A DNA stretch of 64,000 nucleotides from Catenovulum sediminis (lineage in GTDB: Bacteria > Pseudomonadota > Gammaproteobacteria > Enterobacterales > Alteromonadaceae). The position numbers and the translations under genes are program-made. Below are positions 33,749-44,066 of the stretch, in pieces. The notes under the pieces were generated by a model. The model was not told the DNA's origin and did no database searches. It saw nothing but the letters and a program-made list of their open reading frames with translations. The stretch spans positions 3,720,001 through 3,784,000 of the forward strand of contig NZ_CP041660.1 of NCBI RefSeq assembly GCF_007289895.1. Reading direction: 5' to 3'. Each line of letters begins with the position of its first letter. Within the stretch, counting starts at the first letter, position 1.

Positions 33749-36700
33749 TTAATTATTTACGAAACGAATTTTGTTTTCTTGAACGGTGTTGGCGGTTTTG
33801 AATGACAAAATGTGCATTACGCCGAATACATAGGGTGTACCGCTACCACCGCTATCCACTTTTCGGCTGTACCATCGGTAGGTTCTCTTGGTTGAATCTG
33901 CAGGAATGTTGGTTAACGCATGAGATTTACTGCTGTTTGAGTACATATTAGAGTTTGAAACGGTAGTTTCTGTTGCACTACCCTCTTCTACATACCTTAA
34001 CTCACTCAATACCCGTGGGTTTTGTTTGTCTTCATTAAAACCCAAAAAATTTATTGGCGGGTATGAAGCCAGAATTGTTCTATCGAAACTTTCTGTATCC
34101 ACCTCAAATTCACAAATTAACACTTCGTTTGTGTGATTCAGCGTTGGGCCAGACGGTATTTGAAATGCATCCATTTCTACTACGTCACCCGTTATTTTGT
34201 CGGCAAAGAAATTACCGGCAAAGGTTGCGTTTTCACCTACTACTGAATTGGCACGTATTTCATCGGCTACAACTGTACCCTCTATTAATGCGCTGCCGTG
34301 TATATGCAATGCAAAATTAGACCAGCTGCCCGATTGATAAATTTTGGTCGTTTGCGTGTCGGGTTCGGTTGTTTTGTAAATGGTGACTACATCACCTTCA
34401 ACCGGTGTTTGGTTTGGCGTGGCGTTGGTGGCTGTTGTATTACTCCATACCCCGGTGCTTGTGCCGGTTTCATAGCGGCCTGCGCCTCTGCTGCCATCTG
34501 CGCCATCTGCGCCATCTTGCCCGTTTTGGCCGTCTTGCCCGGATGGGCCTTGATCACCCTTGTCGCCTTTTACAACATGCGCTTTAGGTACAGACCAACC
34601 CGAATGCGACCATACGCCTGTATTGGGGTTTTGTGTATATATTGCACGGCTGGCGTATGTTATCTGGCCGTTTACATAGACAGGGGCATCGCTCCAACCT
34701 GTCGGCATAGTTTCATTTGTGCCGTTAAAACCACCGCCACTTGGGGTGCTGGGCTGGCTAAGGGCCGCTTTATAAATAACACTGTAAAAACGGCCATTGT
34801 AAAAATAATCAACGCCCAGTTGTGGGGTGTAGCCGTCTTGGCCGTCTTGGCCCGCTTCGCCGTCGTGCCACTCTATTGTTTCACCGTCTACCGTCATTGC
34901 ATAATTGCCATTACCAAAATCATACAATTCTGGCACTGGTGCATTTTGCCCGTCCCTAACAACAACAGAACCATTCGCGCCGGTAATGGTGTAAACGCCG
35001 GGGCTGGTTTCCGTTACCGTGACACTTTGCCCAGGGTCACCTTTGTCGCCCTTGTCGCCTTTTACAACATGCGCTTTAGGTACAGACCAACCCGAATGCG
35101 ACCATGCGCCTGTATTGGGGTTTTGTGTATATATTGCACGGCTGGCGTATGTTATCTGGCCGTTTACATAGACAGGGGCATCGCTCCAACCTGTCGGCAT
35201 GGTTTCATTTGTGCCGTTAAAGCTACCGCCACTTGGGGTGCTGGGCTGGCTAAGGGCCGCTTTATAAATAACACTGTAAAAACGGCCATTGTAAAAATAA
35301 TCAACGCCCAGTTGCGGTGTGTAGCCGTCTTGGCCGTCTTGGCCCGCTTCGCCGTCGTGCCACTCTATTGTTTCACCGTCTACCGTCATTGAATAATTGC
35401 CATTACCCAAATCATGTAATTCTGGCACTGGTGCATTTTGCCCGTCCCTAACAACAACAGAACCATTCGCGCCGGTAATGGTGTAAACGCCGGGGCTGTT
35501 TTCCGTTACCGTGACACTTTGCCCAGGATCACCTTGGTCGCCCTTGTCGCCTTTATCGCCCTTATCACCTTTTTCACCGTCTAGCGCGCGTATGTCTTGC
35601 TCGCTCCGTACCGGATAATTATCACCGAGTACCAATTCACCAAAAAACTGGGCGCGTTCGGTTTCGGTATCAAATACAAAAATAGGCTCTAACGTATCTG
35701 GTTTTACAATACTGACCCGGTCACCGAGTAATTCAATACTGGCGTTTGACTGGTTGCCCTCTGTATCAGTTACGACCAGCCCAGATACCCTGCCGTTTTG
35801 GTCTAAACCAAAAAACGCGCGTAACGACAATTCGCCCACATCGTTTGTTAGGGCCTGTAAAAAGCTGCCCGCGCTGCCGGTTACAATATCGCCGTTTGGT
35901 TTTTCAAAACTTACCGTGACTTTTTTTTGCGCCTCTGCAAGTGGCAAGCGTTCCCAGGTTCCGCCCGCATCTTCACATGCGCTTTTATCTGTGTGCCCAG
36001 ATATCACATCATCAATTACACAATATCCAACGCTTGCATTGGTGTATTCAACCGCTTCTGATACGGCGTTTGCTTGCGCTTCGTTAATAGACGTTTGCGC
36101 TTCTACTTTGTACTGTGTTAGCGCACTGGCGGTGTTTTGCTGCGCGTTGCTTACAATGTTAATTCGCTCGTAAGCGGTTGATAAACCGCTTTGTGTTTGC
36201 GCAAACAATATGCTGGTTTTTTCAATTTCGGCTAGGTTTTCACTTACACTTGCATTTAACGCATCGGTAACTGCAGCAAAGGCTTGCATTTGGGCGTCTT
36301 GATCGGCTTGATCAAGTATATCTGCTGCCTGTTTTGCTAGTAGCTGCTCTGTTGTTTGTGCGGTTTCTGCCCCCGAAACGCCCAAGGCCATTGTAAACAA
36401 GGTGTTGGCGGTGGCGCTTTGCGCATTGCTGGCAGCCTGTATGCTACTGTTTACAGCCGTAAAATTATCGCCGGTTTCAGCTTTAAATTGCGTTAACTCA
36501 TTGGCCGTGCTGCTTTGCGCATTGCTAACCGATTGTATGCTGTTGTTAACCGTTGAAAAACTATTGCCCGTTTCGGTTTTAAATTGTGTTAGCTCGCTGG
36601 CCGTGCTGCTTTGCGCATTGCTCACCGATTGTATGCTGTTGTTAACCGTTGAAAAACTATTGCCCGTCTCGGTTTTAAATTGCGTTAATTCATTGGCCGT

Positions 36701-39700
36701 GGCGCTTTGCGCATTGCTCACCGATTGTATGCTGTTGTTAACTGTGGATAAGTTATCGCCCGTTTCGGTTTTAAATTGTGTTAATTCGTTGGCCGTGGCG
36801 CTTTGCGCATCGCTCACCGATTGTATGCTGTTGCTAACTGTAGATAAGTTATCGCCCGTCTCGGTTTTAAATTGCGTTAATTCGTTGGCCGTGGCGCTTT
36901 GCGCATCGCTCACCGATTGTATGCTGTTGTTAACCGTTGAAAAACTATTGCCTGTTTCGGTTTTAAATTGTGTTAATTCGGTGGCGGTGCTGCTTTGCGC
37001 ATCGCTCACCGATTGTATGCTGTTGGTTACTGTGGATAAGTTATCGCCTGTTTCGGTTTTAAATTGTGTTAATTCGGTGGCGGTGCTGCTTTGCGCATCG
37101 CTCACCGATTGTATGCTGTTGGTTACTGTGGATAAGTTATCGCCCGTTTCGGTTTTAAATTGCGTTAACTCGCTGGCTGTCGCGCCTTGCGCATCACTCA
37201 CCGATTGTATGCTGTTGGTTACTGTCGATAAATTATCGCCCGTTTCAGTTTTAAATTGCGTTAACTCGCTGGCCGTTGCGCTTTGCGCATTGCTCACCGA
37301 TTGTATGCTGTTGGTTACTGTCGATAAATTATCGCCCGTTTCGGTTTTAAATTGTGTTAGCTCATTGGCCGCTTGTTTTATGTCATTACTGGTTACATTA
37401 ATGGCCTGATATGCTAATGCTAATCCGTTGTTTGTGAGTGCGATTAGCTCTTTGGTTGATTCTATTTCCGCACTGTTTAACTCGGTCGCTGTTTTGGTTT
37501 GCTCGTTTGCATAGGCTAATGATCCGAGCGCGGTTTCTGTGCCGGCTTCAAATAGGGTTTTGGCCGCTTCTGCTGCTAACAAGCGCTCGCCTAGTGATTG
37601 GGTTTCGTCTGCAACGGTTGCAAAGCTGGTTAGTGAGCGTTTAAACAGGTTGCTGTGTAGCACTTCTTCGGCGGCGTTTATGCGGCTTATTTGGTTGTTA
37701 AAATCGGTTTGTGTAACAAAATTTGTTATGCCTAAGCTGTCGATTACACTGCTAACATGGCTCACCGTGGCATAGTCTTTTGCTAGCAAGATCGCGTCAA
37801 CTTGTGATTGTATCGCGTCTGCTGATACAGATAATTCAACTAAATCAATTCGACCTTCTATATCACCCAGTGCGACGTTTAGCTGCTCTGATAAATCACC
37901 AAACAGGGCATTATTTATATCGCCTTTTAACTCTGTTCTTAATGCGGTGAGTTCTATTTTACTGGCGGTCTGCTGTATGTCTGTTAGTGCAACAGACAGG
38001 GTGTTGTTTATGTTGGTAATATCTGCCTGCAGACCTAATACGCGCGCTATATTGTCTCTGTCTGTTAATATCGCCTCTGACACGGCCCCTAGTGTGGTTT
38101 GCAGGGCGTTTTCGGTTTCTTCAATGGCCGAGTGGGTGAGCTGAAATGCATTGTCTAGGCGCTGGGTTTCGTCAACAATAAATTGGTTCGTGCCACTTAA
38201 CGCGCTTTCTATTTGCAATACTTCATCTTCTAGCTTTTGATCAATCAATGATATTTGCTGCGAAAAATCAGTATTGGTTGTTTGTATTGCGTTGTCCAAG
38301 TCGGTTTGCATTTGCGCAACTTGGCTATCTATTTTGTTATCTACATCGGTTATCAGCGTATCGTGCGCGGATAGATTTTCGTTAATTTCTGTAATTAAGT
38401 TGGGTATGTTTGTACCCACCTCAACGCCCAGTTGGTTAATAACATCGCGCGTTTGCGGGTTAATTGCGTTAAAGGGCAAACCGCCGTTGTTTTCGATAAG
38501 GTCGATTATGTCTGACGGGTCGTGTGTTGTTGTCACGCTGGCGTTTGCCCAGTCAGATTGTCCGGCGGGCGTGGTTACTCTAACCCACACAAAATATTGA
38601 GTATTTGATTTTCTGCCGGAAACTATCCAGTGGCCCGATCCGGTACCTAAGTTTTCAGCTGTTTCAAACTCGTTTTCATGGTTAACGAGTAACTCAAACG
38701 CAGTACCTAGATATCCACCTTGAATATGCGCGATAACCGTAAATTCTAAATTACCGGCTATTAATTCTAGCGTTGGCGCCTGCGGTACCCCGATTTCAAA
38801 CGACAGAGTTACTGTATCAGATGTGCCTTTGGGGTTTACGGTTTCTAATTGTATTTTGTAAGCGCCAGAGTTTAAGTTTTGCAGTGTGTAATTGTTTGAG
38901 AATACACGCTCTGTTTTTAGTACATTGTCGTTTTCGTCATACAAGCTAAAACGATAGAAATTAACAAGTGAATTTGGCTTATCCCATGTTACAACAAGCT
39001 CTTTTTTGTCGTTATAGTTAACCGATACGTTTTCAGGCGTTTCTATTTCAATAGGTGTGAAATTAGTATCCGGGTATACGACCGCATTGGTTTTATCATG
39101 CCACGCATAATTCGTTGGCTGGTACTCTATTAAAACCAATTCTACGCTGTCGTCTGCTAATGTTATTTCGTCAACGTAAAATGGTTTTTTGTCCCAGCCG
39201 CGCAGTGGATGCGTTATTGAAATAACATCTAATTCTTCCAGCTTCCATCCTTTTGCACCAATTGCACCTTCAACAATTTCAAACTCGCGTGACGTTCTTG
39301 CTGTTGTTTCAGCCCACTGTAGCGCTTGATGCTGGTTTGTGACAAAGTCTAGATCTTCTTCTAGTCGATTATGAATGTTGTTATCTTCGGCTAACCATTG
39401 CTCGTGTAATTCTGAATTTTCTGGCGGAAAAACAACTTCGTTAACTTCCCAACCCAGCTGTTCGTCTCTATAACGCACGATAACTTGGTTGTATTTATCA
39501 TTGATGCTGTTGGAGCTTACGTTGATACCATCTTTAAAATCGTCAATGTGTAAATCCATTACAACCGGCTTTTCGCGCATGATTTCGATACGAAAGCCAT
39601 TTATCCCGTCTACGGGTCGGCCGTGACAATTGTGCAACATTGTTTCGATGTTGCTAAAAATCGGCTTGCCTGTGTCAATTACGCCGTTGCATCGCATTAG

Positions 39701-40636
39701 CGTCATGTCGCCATCCGGTGTTGGTACCAGTGTATTCATAAACTGAGACATCTCAGCAAATGCGGCTTTGTCTAATTCAGATTCCGGTCGCCCCATTCCG
39801 ACTTCTTCATTTGTTAAATACCAATAAATAACGTCGGCAAAGTTTGGGTAATGTGTGGGCGTGTCGGTTGCGAGACTCATAAACTCGTAGCCCTCCATTA
39901 CCACTTTGAATTCGGGTACACCCTGCGGATAACGTGTGTATTCGCCATCCATGATCAACCATGCGTGAGCAGCTCGTAACCCTTCGTAACGCATATTAGA
40001 AAAGTCGTCGCCCGGATCTATTGGGGTAACCAGCGGATCTATATATTTATCAATAGGTGACCAATAAATTTGGCTGGTACCGTCGTACCCCAACCACCAT
40101 GGCAAACCCGAATCCGGCGTGATATCAAATTCCTCAGAGGCGGTTGGATAAAAATACTTAGTACCGTCGCCTTCATCCCAATTGTCTCCGTTGCTGTTTA
40201 GGTGTTGCCCGACATACCATCTAATCCAATAGCCGGGATTTATTTCGCTTACAACTCCTTCGTTTATGTTTCCGTCCATTTCCTGCCAGTTTGCGTATTT
40301 GAATTTGTTTGCCATGTCAAAATCATCAAAGAAGATTTTTTCAACACGACCACACTTACCAACGGAAAACACCATACTGCCATACCAAACCTCATTATCT
40401 ATACCACCGTTTTTATCTCCCGGCACGTCTACAACAGACTGATACGTGATAATTGGCGCGACTTTAAATTTTCCGACAACGACGGGGATCGGTTCATCTG
40501 TACCAAAGCGGTTAACCTGAAAACCAGCTGATTTATTTTGCTTTGCCGCTTTTTTTGCTGCATTTTTTGCTTTTATAGATGTGTGAACGGAAAATACTGC
40601 AGAAACAATACTTAAAATTGTCCAGAAATCAGCCAT
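33749..40636 (-). CDS. Giant J-like tail hub and fibre protein
   Basis: 2295 residues. The N-terminal 530 resemble lambda gpJ-type central tail hubs (VRYRDEQLGWEVNEVVFPP region). Fibronectin-III-like domains follow at about 535-715 (TWDKPNSLVNFYRFSLYD). Long coiled-coil segments cover about 730-1080. Ten 32-residue repeats (ELTQFKTETGDNLSTV) lie at about 1085-1410, and a DUF1983-like knot follows. Then come collagen-type GDKGDKGD triplets and a 164-residue unit present twice in tandem, and a beta-rich tip. It would bind the host receptor and anchor the tail tip. The gene is much longer than lambda J. Confidence 0.85.
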   Translation of the reverse strand: MADFWTILSIVSAVFSVHTSIKAKNAAKKAAKQNKSAGFQVNRFGTDEPIPVVVGKFKVAPIITYQSVVDVPGDKNGGIDNEVWYGSMVFSVGKCGRVEKIFFDDFDMANKFKYANWQEMDGNINEGVVSEINPGYWIRWYVGQHLNSNGDNWDEGDGTKYFYPTASEEFDITPDSGLPWWLGYDGTSQIYWSPIDKYIDPLVTPIDPGDDFSNMRYEGLRAAHAWLIMDGEYTRYPQGVPEFKVVMEGYEFMSLATDTPTHYPNFADVIYWYLTNEEVGMGRPESELDKAAFAEMSQFMNTLVPTPDGDMTLMRCNGVIDTGKPIFSNIETMLHNCHGRPVDGINGFRIEIMREKPVVMDLHIDDFKDGINVSSNSINDKYNQVIVRYRDEQLGWEVNEVVFPPENSELHEQWLAEDNNIHNRLEEDLDFVTNQHQALQWAETTARTSREFEIVEGAIGAKGWKLEELDVISITHPLRGWDKKPFYVDEITLADDSVELVLIEYQPTNYAWHDKTNAVVYPDTNFTPIEIETPENVSVNYNDKKELVVTWDKPNSLVNFYRFSLYDENDNVLKTERVFSNNYTLQNLNSGAYKIQLETVNPKGTSDTVTLSFEIGVPQAPTLELIAGNLEFTVIAHIQGGYLGTAFELLVNHENEFETAENLGTGSGHWIVSGRKSNTQYFVWVRVTTPAGQSDWANASVTTTHDPSDIIDLIENNGGLPFNAINPQTRDVINQLGVEVGTNIPNLITEINENLSAHDTLITDVDNKIDSQVAQMQTDLDNAIQTTNTDFSQQISLIDQKLEDEVLQIESALSGTNQFIVDETQRLDNAFQLTHSAIEETENALQTTLGAVSEAILTDRDNIARVLGLQADITNINNTLSVALTDIQQTASKIELTALRTELKGDINNALFGDLSEQLNVALGDIEGRIDLVELSVSADAIQSQVDAILLAKDYATVSHVSSVIDSLGITNFVTQTDFNNQISRINAAEEVLHSNLFKRSLTSFATVADETQSLGERLLAAEAAKTLFEAGTETALGSLAYANEQTKTATELNSAEIESTKELIALTNNGLALAYQAINVTSNDIKQAANELTQFKTETGDNLSTVTNSIQSVSNAQSATASELTQFKTETGDNLSTVTNSIQSVSDAQGATASELTQFKTETGDNLSTVTNSIQSVSDAQSSTATELTQFKTETGDNLSTVTNSIQSVSDAQSSTATELTQFKTETGNSFSTVNNSIQSVSDAQSATANELTQFKTETGDNLSTVSNSIQSVSDAQSATANELTQFKTETGDNLSTVNNSIQSVSNAQSATANELTQFKTETGNSFSTVNNSIQSVSNAQSSTASELTQFKTETGNSFSTVNNSIQSVSNAQSSTANELTQFKAETGDNFTAVNSSIQAASNAQSATANTLFTMALGVSGAETAQTTEQLLAKQAADILDQADQDAQMQAFAAVTDALNASVSENLAEIEKTSILFAQTQSGLSTAYERINIVSNAQQNTASALTQYKVEAQTSINEAQANAVSEAVEYTNASVGYCVIDDVISGHTDKSACEDAGGTWERLPLAEAQKKVTVSFEKPNGDIVTGSAGSFLQALTNDVGELSLRAFFGLDQNGRVSGLVVTDTEGNQSNASIELLGDRVSIVKPDTLEPIFVFDTETERAQFFGELVLGDNYPVRSEQDIRALDGEKGDKGDKGDKGDQGDPGQSVTVTENSPGVYTITGANGSVVVRDGQNAPVPELHDLGNGNYSMTVDGETIEWHDGEAGQDGQDGYTPQLGVDYFYNGRFYSVIYKAALSQPSTPSGGSFNGTNETMPTGWSDAPVYVNGQITYASRAIYTQNPNTGAWSHSGWSVPKAHVVKGDKGDKGDPGQSVTVTETSPGVYTITGANGSVVVRDGQNAPVPELYDFGNGNYAMTVDGETIEWHDGEAGQDGQDGYTPQLGVDYFYNGRFYSVIYKAALSQPSTPSGGGFNGTNETMPTGWSDAPVYVNGQITYASRAIYTQNPNTGVWSHSGWSVPKAHVVKGDKGDQGPSGQDGQNGQDGADGADGSRGAGRYETGTSTGVWSNTTATNATPNQTPVEGDVVTIYKTTEPDTQTTKIYQSGSWSNFALHIHGSALIEGTVVADEIRANSVVGENATFAGNFFADKITGDVVEMDAFQIPSGPTLNHTNEVLICEFEVDTESFDRTILASYPPINFLGFNEDKQNPRVLSELRYVEEGSATETTVSNSNMYSNSSKSHALTNIPADSTKRTYRWYSRKVDSGGSGTPYVFGVMHILSFKTANTVQENKIRFVNN
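34560..35543. repeat. 492-base tandem duplication in the fibre gene
   Basis: Two nearly identical units of 492 bases (for example TTTTACAACAT at 34568 and 35060) encode a 164-residue block with collagen-like GDKGD triplets followed by a beta domain. The frame is kept because 492 is a multiple of three. Confidence 0.85.
36417..37376. repeat. Ten 96-base tandem repeats in the fibre gene
   Basis: Ten copies of a 32-residue unit containing ELTQFKTETG and NSIQSVS. Several neighbouring copies are nearly identical in DNA. The + strand is also open across the repeats, which produces a false antisense ORF. The unit predicts a helical coiled-coil stalk whose length could change by recombination. Confidence 0.9.
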
Positions 40637-40639
40637 TAC

Positions 40640-41230
40640 TTACTTAACTCCCAGTGAATCATTACTTTCTGTTTTATTAATTCGGTTACCCTTGCCGCCC
40701 CAATACTGAACCTCTTGTGCTTTATGAGCATATTTAAAACAATCGTCAGTTGGATGGCGGCGGTGGTGGCTTGCGAGTGTAGTTCGCCAAGAATTAGTTG
40801 TTTCGAATGCACCGAATATATTTTTAGCTGTGTATGTTATGAGCAGCTCTTGATCACTGTCTGATCGTTCTGTTGTTTTTCCTTTCCATACATTTTCGTT
40901 GTGTATTACTTCGTTTTGCTCCCCTAAAAAAACGCGATTTATTTGCACATTTCTGTTTTGCCAGTTTTTACTAAACGCAATGCTGACCATTTGTTGATTT
41001 TTAAGTGAAAACGCTAGTTTAATCTCTGTAACAGTTAACGATGCTTGTTTTGACAGCCTGTCTACGCCTTGCAATATATCTGACGAATAGTACGTTACTC
41101 CGTCTGCTTCAATGTCAAACCCTGCGTTTGTAAATGAAAGGGGTATTTCAAAATCGACATATAGTAAATATGCGTGTTTAACATGGCCGGATGCGATCAT
41201 GTCTTCGACAGCTTGCGGATATGTTTTCAT
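40640..41230 (-). CDS. Minor tail protein, DUF2163-like
   Basis: 196 residues. The middle (VTEIKLAFSLKNQQMVSIAF...NVQINRVFLGEQNEV) and the C-terminus (RHHPTDDCFKYAHKAQEVQYWGGKG) resemble minor tail proteins just before the hub gene in siphoviruses (DUF2163/gpL-like). It probably belongs to the tail tip complex. The start overlaps the preceding gene by 4 bases. Confidence 0.6.
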   Translation of the reverse strand: MKTYPQAVEDMIASGHVKHAYLLYVDFEIPLSFTNAGFDIEADGVTYYSSDILQGVDRLSKQASLTVTEIKLAFSLKNQQMVSIAFSKNWQNRNVQINRVFLGEQNEVIHNENVWKGKTTERSDSDQELLITYTAKNIFGAFETTNSWRTTLASHHRRHPTDDCFKYAHKAQEVQYWGGKGNRINKTESNDSLGVK

Positions 41231-41820
41231 AATTTCTCTATAAACTGTGCTGAAAAAGGTTCTGAAAATGAGCCGACGGAACGCGAGTAACTCACAATTT
41301 GCGTATTGGGCTTTAGTATCATTTTAAATGCTACATTTCGTGTGATTACTATCGTGCTAGATGTAACAGCGTGTTTAAGGGGACAGTTAACTTTAACGAT
41401 TGGGTTTGTACCGCTGACATCTTCTACGACCATATAAACTTTATTATGATTGCTAAATTTTAATAAATCGCCAGCGATTAAAAAGTTGTCGCCGAGCGTA
41501 CCCAACAATCTAAACTCTGTTACCCCTGCGTTGTAATCTTGAAAAACCATTGCGTTTGAGTGCGCACTGCCTTGCGGCACACTATGAATGGGTATTTCCC
41601 AATCGAATTCTACTGAGCCGCTTTTTAGCGAGTTTAAAAACACCCACATTTTTCGCTGGTTCTCGGTTCCGTTGATTGGGTTAGACTTATATTCAACTTC
41701 CCAACGATGCGATGGTATGCTCCACGTTTCAATGTGTAATGATTGTGATTCAAAAAAGGTGTTTGGGGTGTTTGATTTAAGCTCTATGCTTCGACAAAAC
41801 TGGTTTAGTATTGCACTCAT
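41227..41820 (-). CDS. Minor tail protein (distal tail type)
   Basis: 197 residues between the tape measure and the DUF2163-like gene. It is beta-rich, with the middle VEFDWEIPIHSVPQGSAHSNAM. The position corresponds to distal tail or baseplate-hub genes of siphoviruses. I do not recognise a specific family. The start and stop touch both neighbours (overlaps of 1 and 4 bases), so it belongs to the same coupled operon. Confidence 0.6.
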   Translation of the reverse strand: MSAILNQFCRSIELKSNTPNTFFESQSLHIETWSIPSHRWEVEYKSNPINGTENQRKMWVFLNSLKSGSVEFDWEIPIHSVPQGSAHSNAMVFQDYNAGVTEFRLLGTLGDNFLIAGDLLKFSNHNKVYMVVEDVSGTNPIVKVNCPLKHAVTSSTIVITRNVAFKMILKPNTQIVSYSRSVGSFSEPFSAQFIEKL

Positions 41821-43841
41821 TATAATCGACGACCTTTTTTATTCATTACAGATTCAACAGCATTAAACACGTACTGATTGTTTTCCATTAGCACTTGTCT
41901 GAAGTCTTTAGCTGAGTTGGTTTTGATATCGTAATTTAATGTTATGTTTACTGGGGTGTTGTTGGTCGTTACAGTGGCATTGTACATTTCGTCTAGCTGA
42001 CGCGCTGAATCCTGCGTATAAACCCGCTCTCCTTTGTCGAGTAGCCAGGTTCCCTCACGCGGGATAGTGTCGATGCCGCTGTGAGCCATGCCCTGTAAAT
42101 TTGTGCCTTGTATTGTGCTAATGACCCCTGCTGTAGTTGCTACAGTAGATGATATTGCAGCTAAATTTTGAGGCCATGGCAATGACGCTGCATTGGCTAT
42201 ACCTTGCTGTATTTTAATAATGGATTCAGCAACAGAGAACGCTTTTGACGCGGCAAACATTGCCCGATACATTCCGCTTTGTTCGCCTTTAAATGATGCA
42301 GTAATTCCGGCCATACCATCAAACAACTGAGAATAGTTTTGTAACTCAACAACACGTTGTTGTGCTTGTTGCAACTGTCTGTTTTTCTCGATGTCGGCTA
42401 TCTTTTGCTGGTGTTGTTCTTCTGCTTGTTCTTTGGCTATTCTGTAATTACTTTCAATTTCAGCTGTCGCTAAATTCTTGCTGCGCAATAGCTCAATTTC
42501 GCGCTCCATTTCTTCTTGCAATCGTTCGTATTTGCGTTCTTCGAGTTCCTGCAATCGTTCTTCTTGCAGTAGCTTTGCATCATATATTTGTTGATAGCGA
42601 TTACGAGCTGATTCAACGAGGCGTTCGTCACTTTTGTTGTCTTTTGAGTCGTCGCTTGTAGACGTAGAAATTGTTGCGCCTAAATTTATGTTGTTCTTTT
42701 TATCATCAGCAATTTTTTGTGCTTCGTATTCAAATTTTTGCTGTACGTCATCAAACCATGCTTTAATTTTTTCACTGGGCATTGGCTCTGCTACTGTATC
42801 TTGCAGCTCTTTTTTGAGTCGTTCTGTTGTGCCAGAAAAGCTTTCAGCAAATTTGTTGATGTGATTTATTGTGCTGCTTTCAAACCCGAAAAATTCAGCA
42901 AGTGCAGCCCCTACTTTAGAGCCAGTTGTACCCAGTTGTATGATTTCGTTTGCAAGCTCTGCAACTGCTTGACGAATCAACATAAATACAACTTTTAAGC
43001 CGCGGCCCGCATCGGATACAAACCCAATTGATGTGACGGTTGCTTTCATTACGTTTTGTGCAATGTTGCCGAAACCGCCAGCTTCCATGGCTGCTTGCGT
43101 AAACATATCTGACAATGCGCCAACAATTGGGGCTGTTGACGTTGTTAATGCATTGCCAAAGCTGCTTGTTGACTTGGTTGCTTTGTCGAATGCGTCGTTG
43201 GCCATTTCTATTTTAGCTAAAGAAAGGCGGTCCATTGCTATACCGAGATCATTAATCTCTTGTTCCATTGCATTTAAGCCTTCACGACCTAAATCTAATG
43301 TATTGACAAGTGATACGCCTTCGCTGTCAAACAACTTCATTGCTAGACGAACTTTATCGCCTTGGTTTGAAACGCCTGACATGGCTTCTGCAATGGCTTT
43401 AAATTGTTCGTCGGGCGACATTTGTGCTAGTTCGGTTGCATTTAAATTGAGTTCTTTTAATGCGCCAACTGCTTCACCTGTGCCTTGTCCGGCTTCTGCG
43501 ACTCGGCGAACCATTCGCTGCAGTGCCATGTTGGTTGTTTCAACACCTACTCCCGTTTGCTCGCCCGCATGCTGCAATGCTTGTAGTTTTTCGGGCAATA
43601 TACCGAGTTTGTCGCTTGTTTTTGCGAGTAAATCTGCTGTTTTAGATGTTTCTACGTAAATGGCAGCCCACGCTGTAACGGCGGTAACCCCCATTGCTGC
43701 AAAGGCTTTACCCGCTGTATTTACAAACGATCTTGTTTTTTCTGACCAGCTTTTTGTTTGCTTGCTTGCTTTTGCGAGATCTGCACGCAATTTTGCGCTT
43801 TGGCCGACCAGATCTATTGTCAGTGTTGCGAGCGTTCCCAT
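41820..43841 (-). CDS. Tail tape measure protein
   Basis: 673 residues. N-terminal coiled coil (LVGQSAKLRADLAKASKQTKSW), a hydrophobic helix at about 45-65 (AGKAFAAMGVTAVTAWAAIYV), then long helices with a charged coiled coil at about 400-490 (LQELEERKYERLQEEMEREIELL). The C-terminus has the GMAHSGIDTIPREGTWLLDKGERV signature seen near the ends of lambda-like tape measure proteins. It sets tail length. It follows the frameshifted tail chaperone genes as expected. Confidence 0.88.
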   Translation of the reverse strand: MGTLATLTIDLVGQSAKLRADLAKASKQTKSWSEKTRSFVNTAGKAFAAMGVTAVTAWAAIYVETSKTADLLAKTSDKLGILPEKLQALQHAGEQTGVGVETTNMALQRMVRRVAEAGQGTGEAVGALKELNLNATELAQMSPDEQFKAIAEAMSGVSNQGDKVRLAMKLFDSEGVSLVNTLDLGREGLNAMEQEINDLGIAMDRLSLAKIEMANDAFDKATKSTSSFGNALTTSTAPIVGALSDMFTQAAMEAGGFGNIAQNVMKATVTSIGFVSDAGRGLKVVFMLIRQAVAELANEIIQLGTTGSKVGAALAEFFGFESSTINHINKFAESFSGTTERLKKELQDTVAEPMPSEKIKAWFDDVQQKFEYEAQKIADDKKNNINLGATISTSTSDDSKDNKSDERLVESARNRYQQIYDAKLLQEERLQELEERKYERLQEEMEREIELLRSKNLATAEIESNYRIAKEQAEEQHQQKIADIEKNRQLQQAQQRVVELQNYSQLFDGMAGITASFKGEQSGMYRAMFAASKAFSVAESIIKIQQGIANAASLPWPQNLAAISSTVATTAGVISTIQGTNLQGMAHSGIDTIPREGTWLLDKGERVYTQDSARQLDEMYNATVTTNNTPVNITLNYDIKTNSAKDFRQVLMENNQYVFNAVESVMNKKGRRL

Positions 43842-43851
43842 TGTTTAACCT

Positions 43852-44049
43852 CTATTGCGTGCGGTTGTTTTTATTCCACGGGCAAGTTTGTAAAAACGCG
43901 TTGCGCTCTGCTTCTTTGGCTTTGCGCTGTGCTTCTATTCGTTTGGTTTGATCGTACGAATACCCAAGCTTGTTCATTTGGTGAACGAGCCTGAGCTCTA
44001 ACTCTTCCGGCGGTAGCTTTTCTGTTAATTCTTGTAAGGTGCAGCCCAA
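43852..44049 (-). CDS. Tail assembly chaperone, frameshift extension (GT-like T part)
   Basis: The frame is open from the slippery site at 44097-44103 down to 43852 and is -1 relative to the upstream chaperone. It probably has no start of its own; the TTG at 44049 lies inside the open frame. The fused product would add about 80 residues (AKQPEVGALIEISASLGCTL...). The charged C-terminus (KAKEAERNAFLQTCPWN) is typical of the T part. The arrangement matches lambda G/GT, where the longer protein bridges the tape measure and the tail tube. Confidence 0.75.
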   Translation of the reverse strand: MGCTLQELTEKLPPEELELRLVHQMNKLGYSYDQTKRIEAQRKAKEAERNAFLQTCPWNKNNRTQ

Positions 44050-44066
44050 ACTGGCGCTTATTTCAA

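Noticed and set aside
34298-35392. Long + strand ORF of 364 codons
   Set aside because: Antisense to the collagen-like and duplicated region of the fibre gene. It has no recognisable protein features and results from the codon bias of the repeats.
36417-37376. CRISPR array
   Set aside because: The repeat is 96 bases with no unique spacers and encodes protein in frame.
36402-37409. Long + strand ORF of 335 codons across the fibre repeats
   Set aside because: It is open only because the 96-base repeat is a multiple of three and lacks stops in that frame. It lies antisense to a well-supported tail protein.
40202-40531. + strand ORF of 109 codons inside the J-like gene
   Set aside because: Antisense to the conserved hub domain, with no ribosome site or domain.
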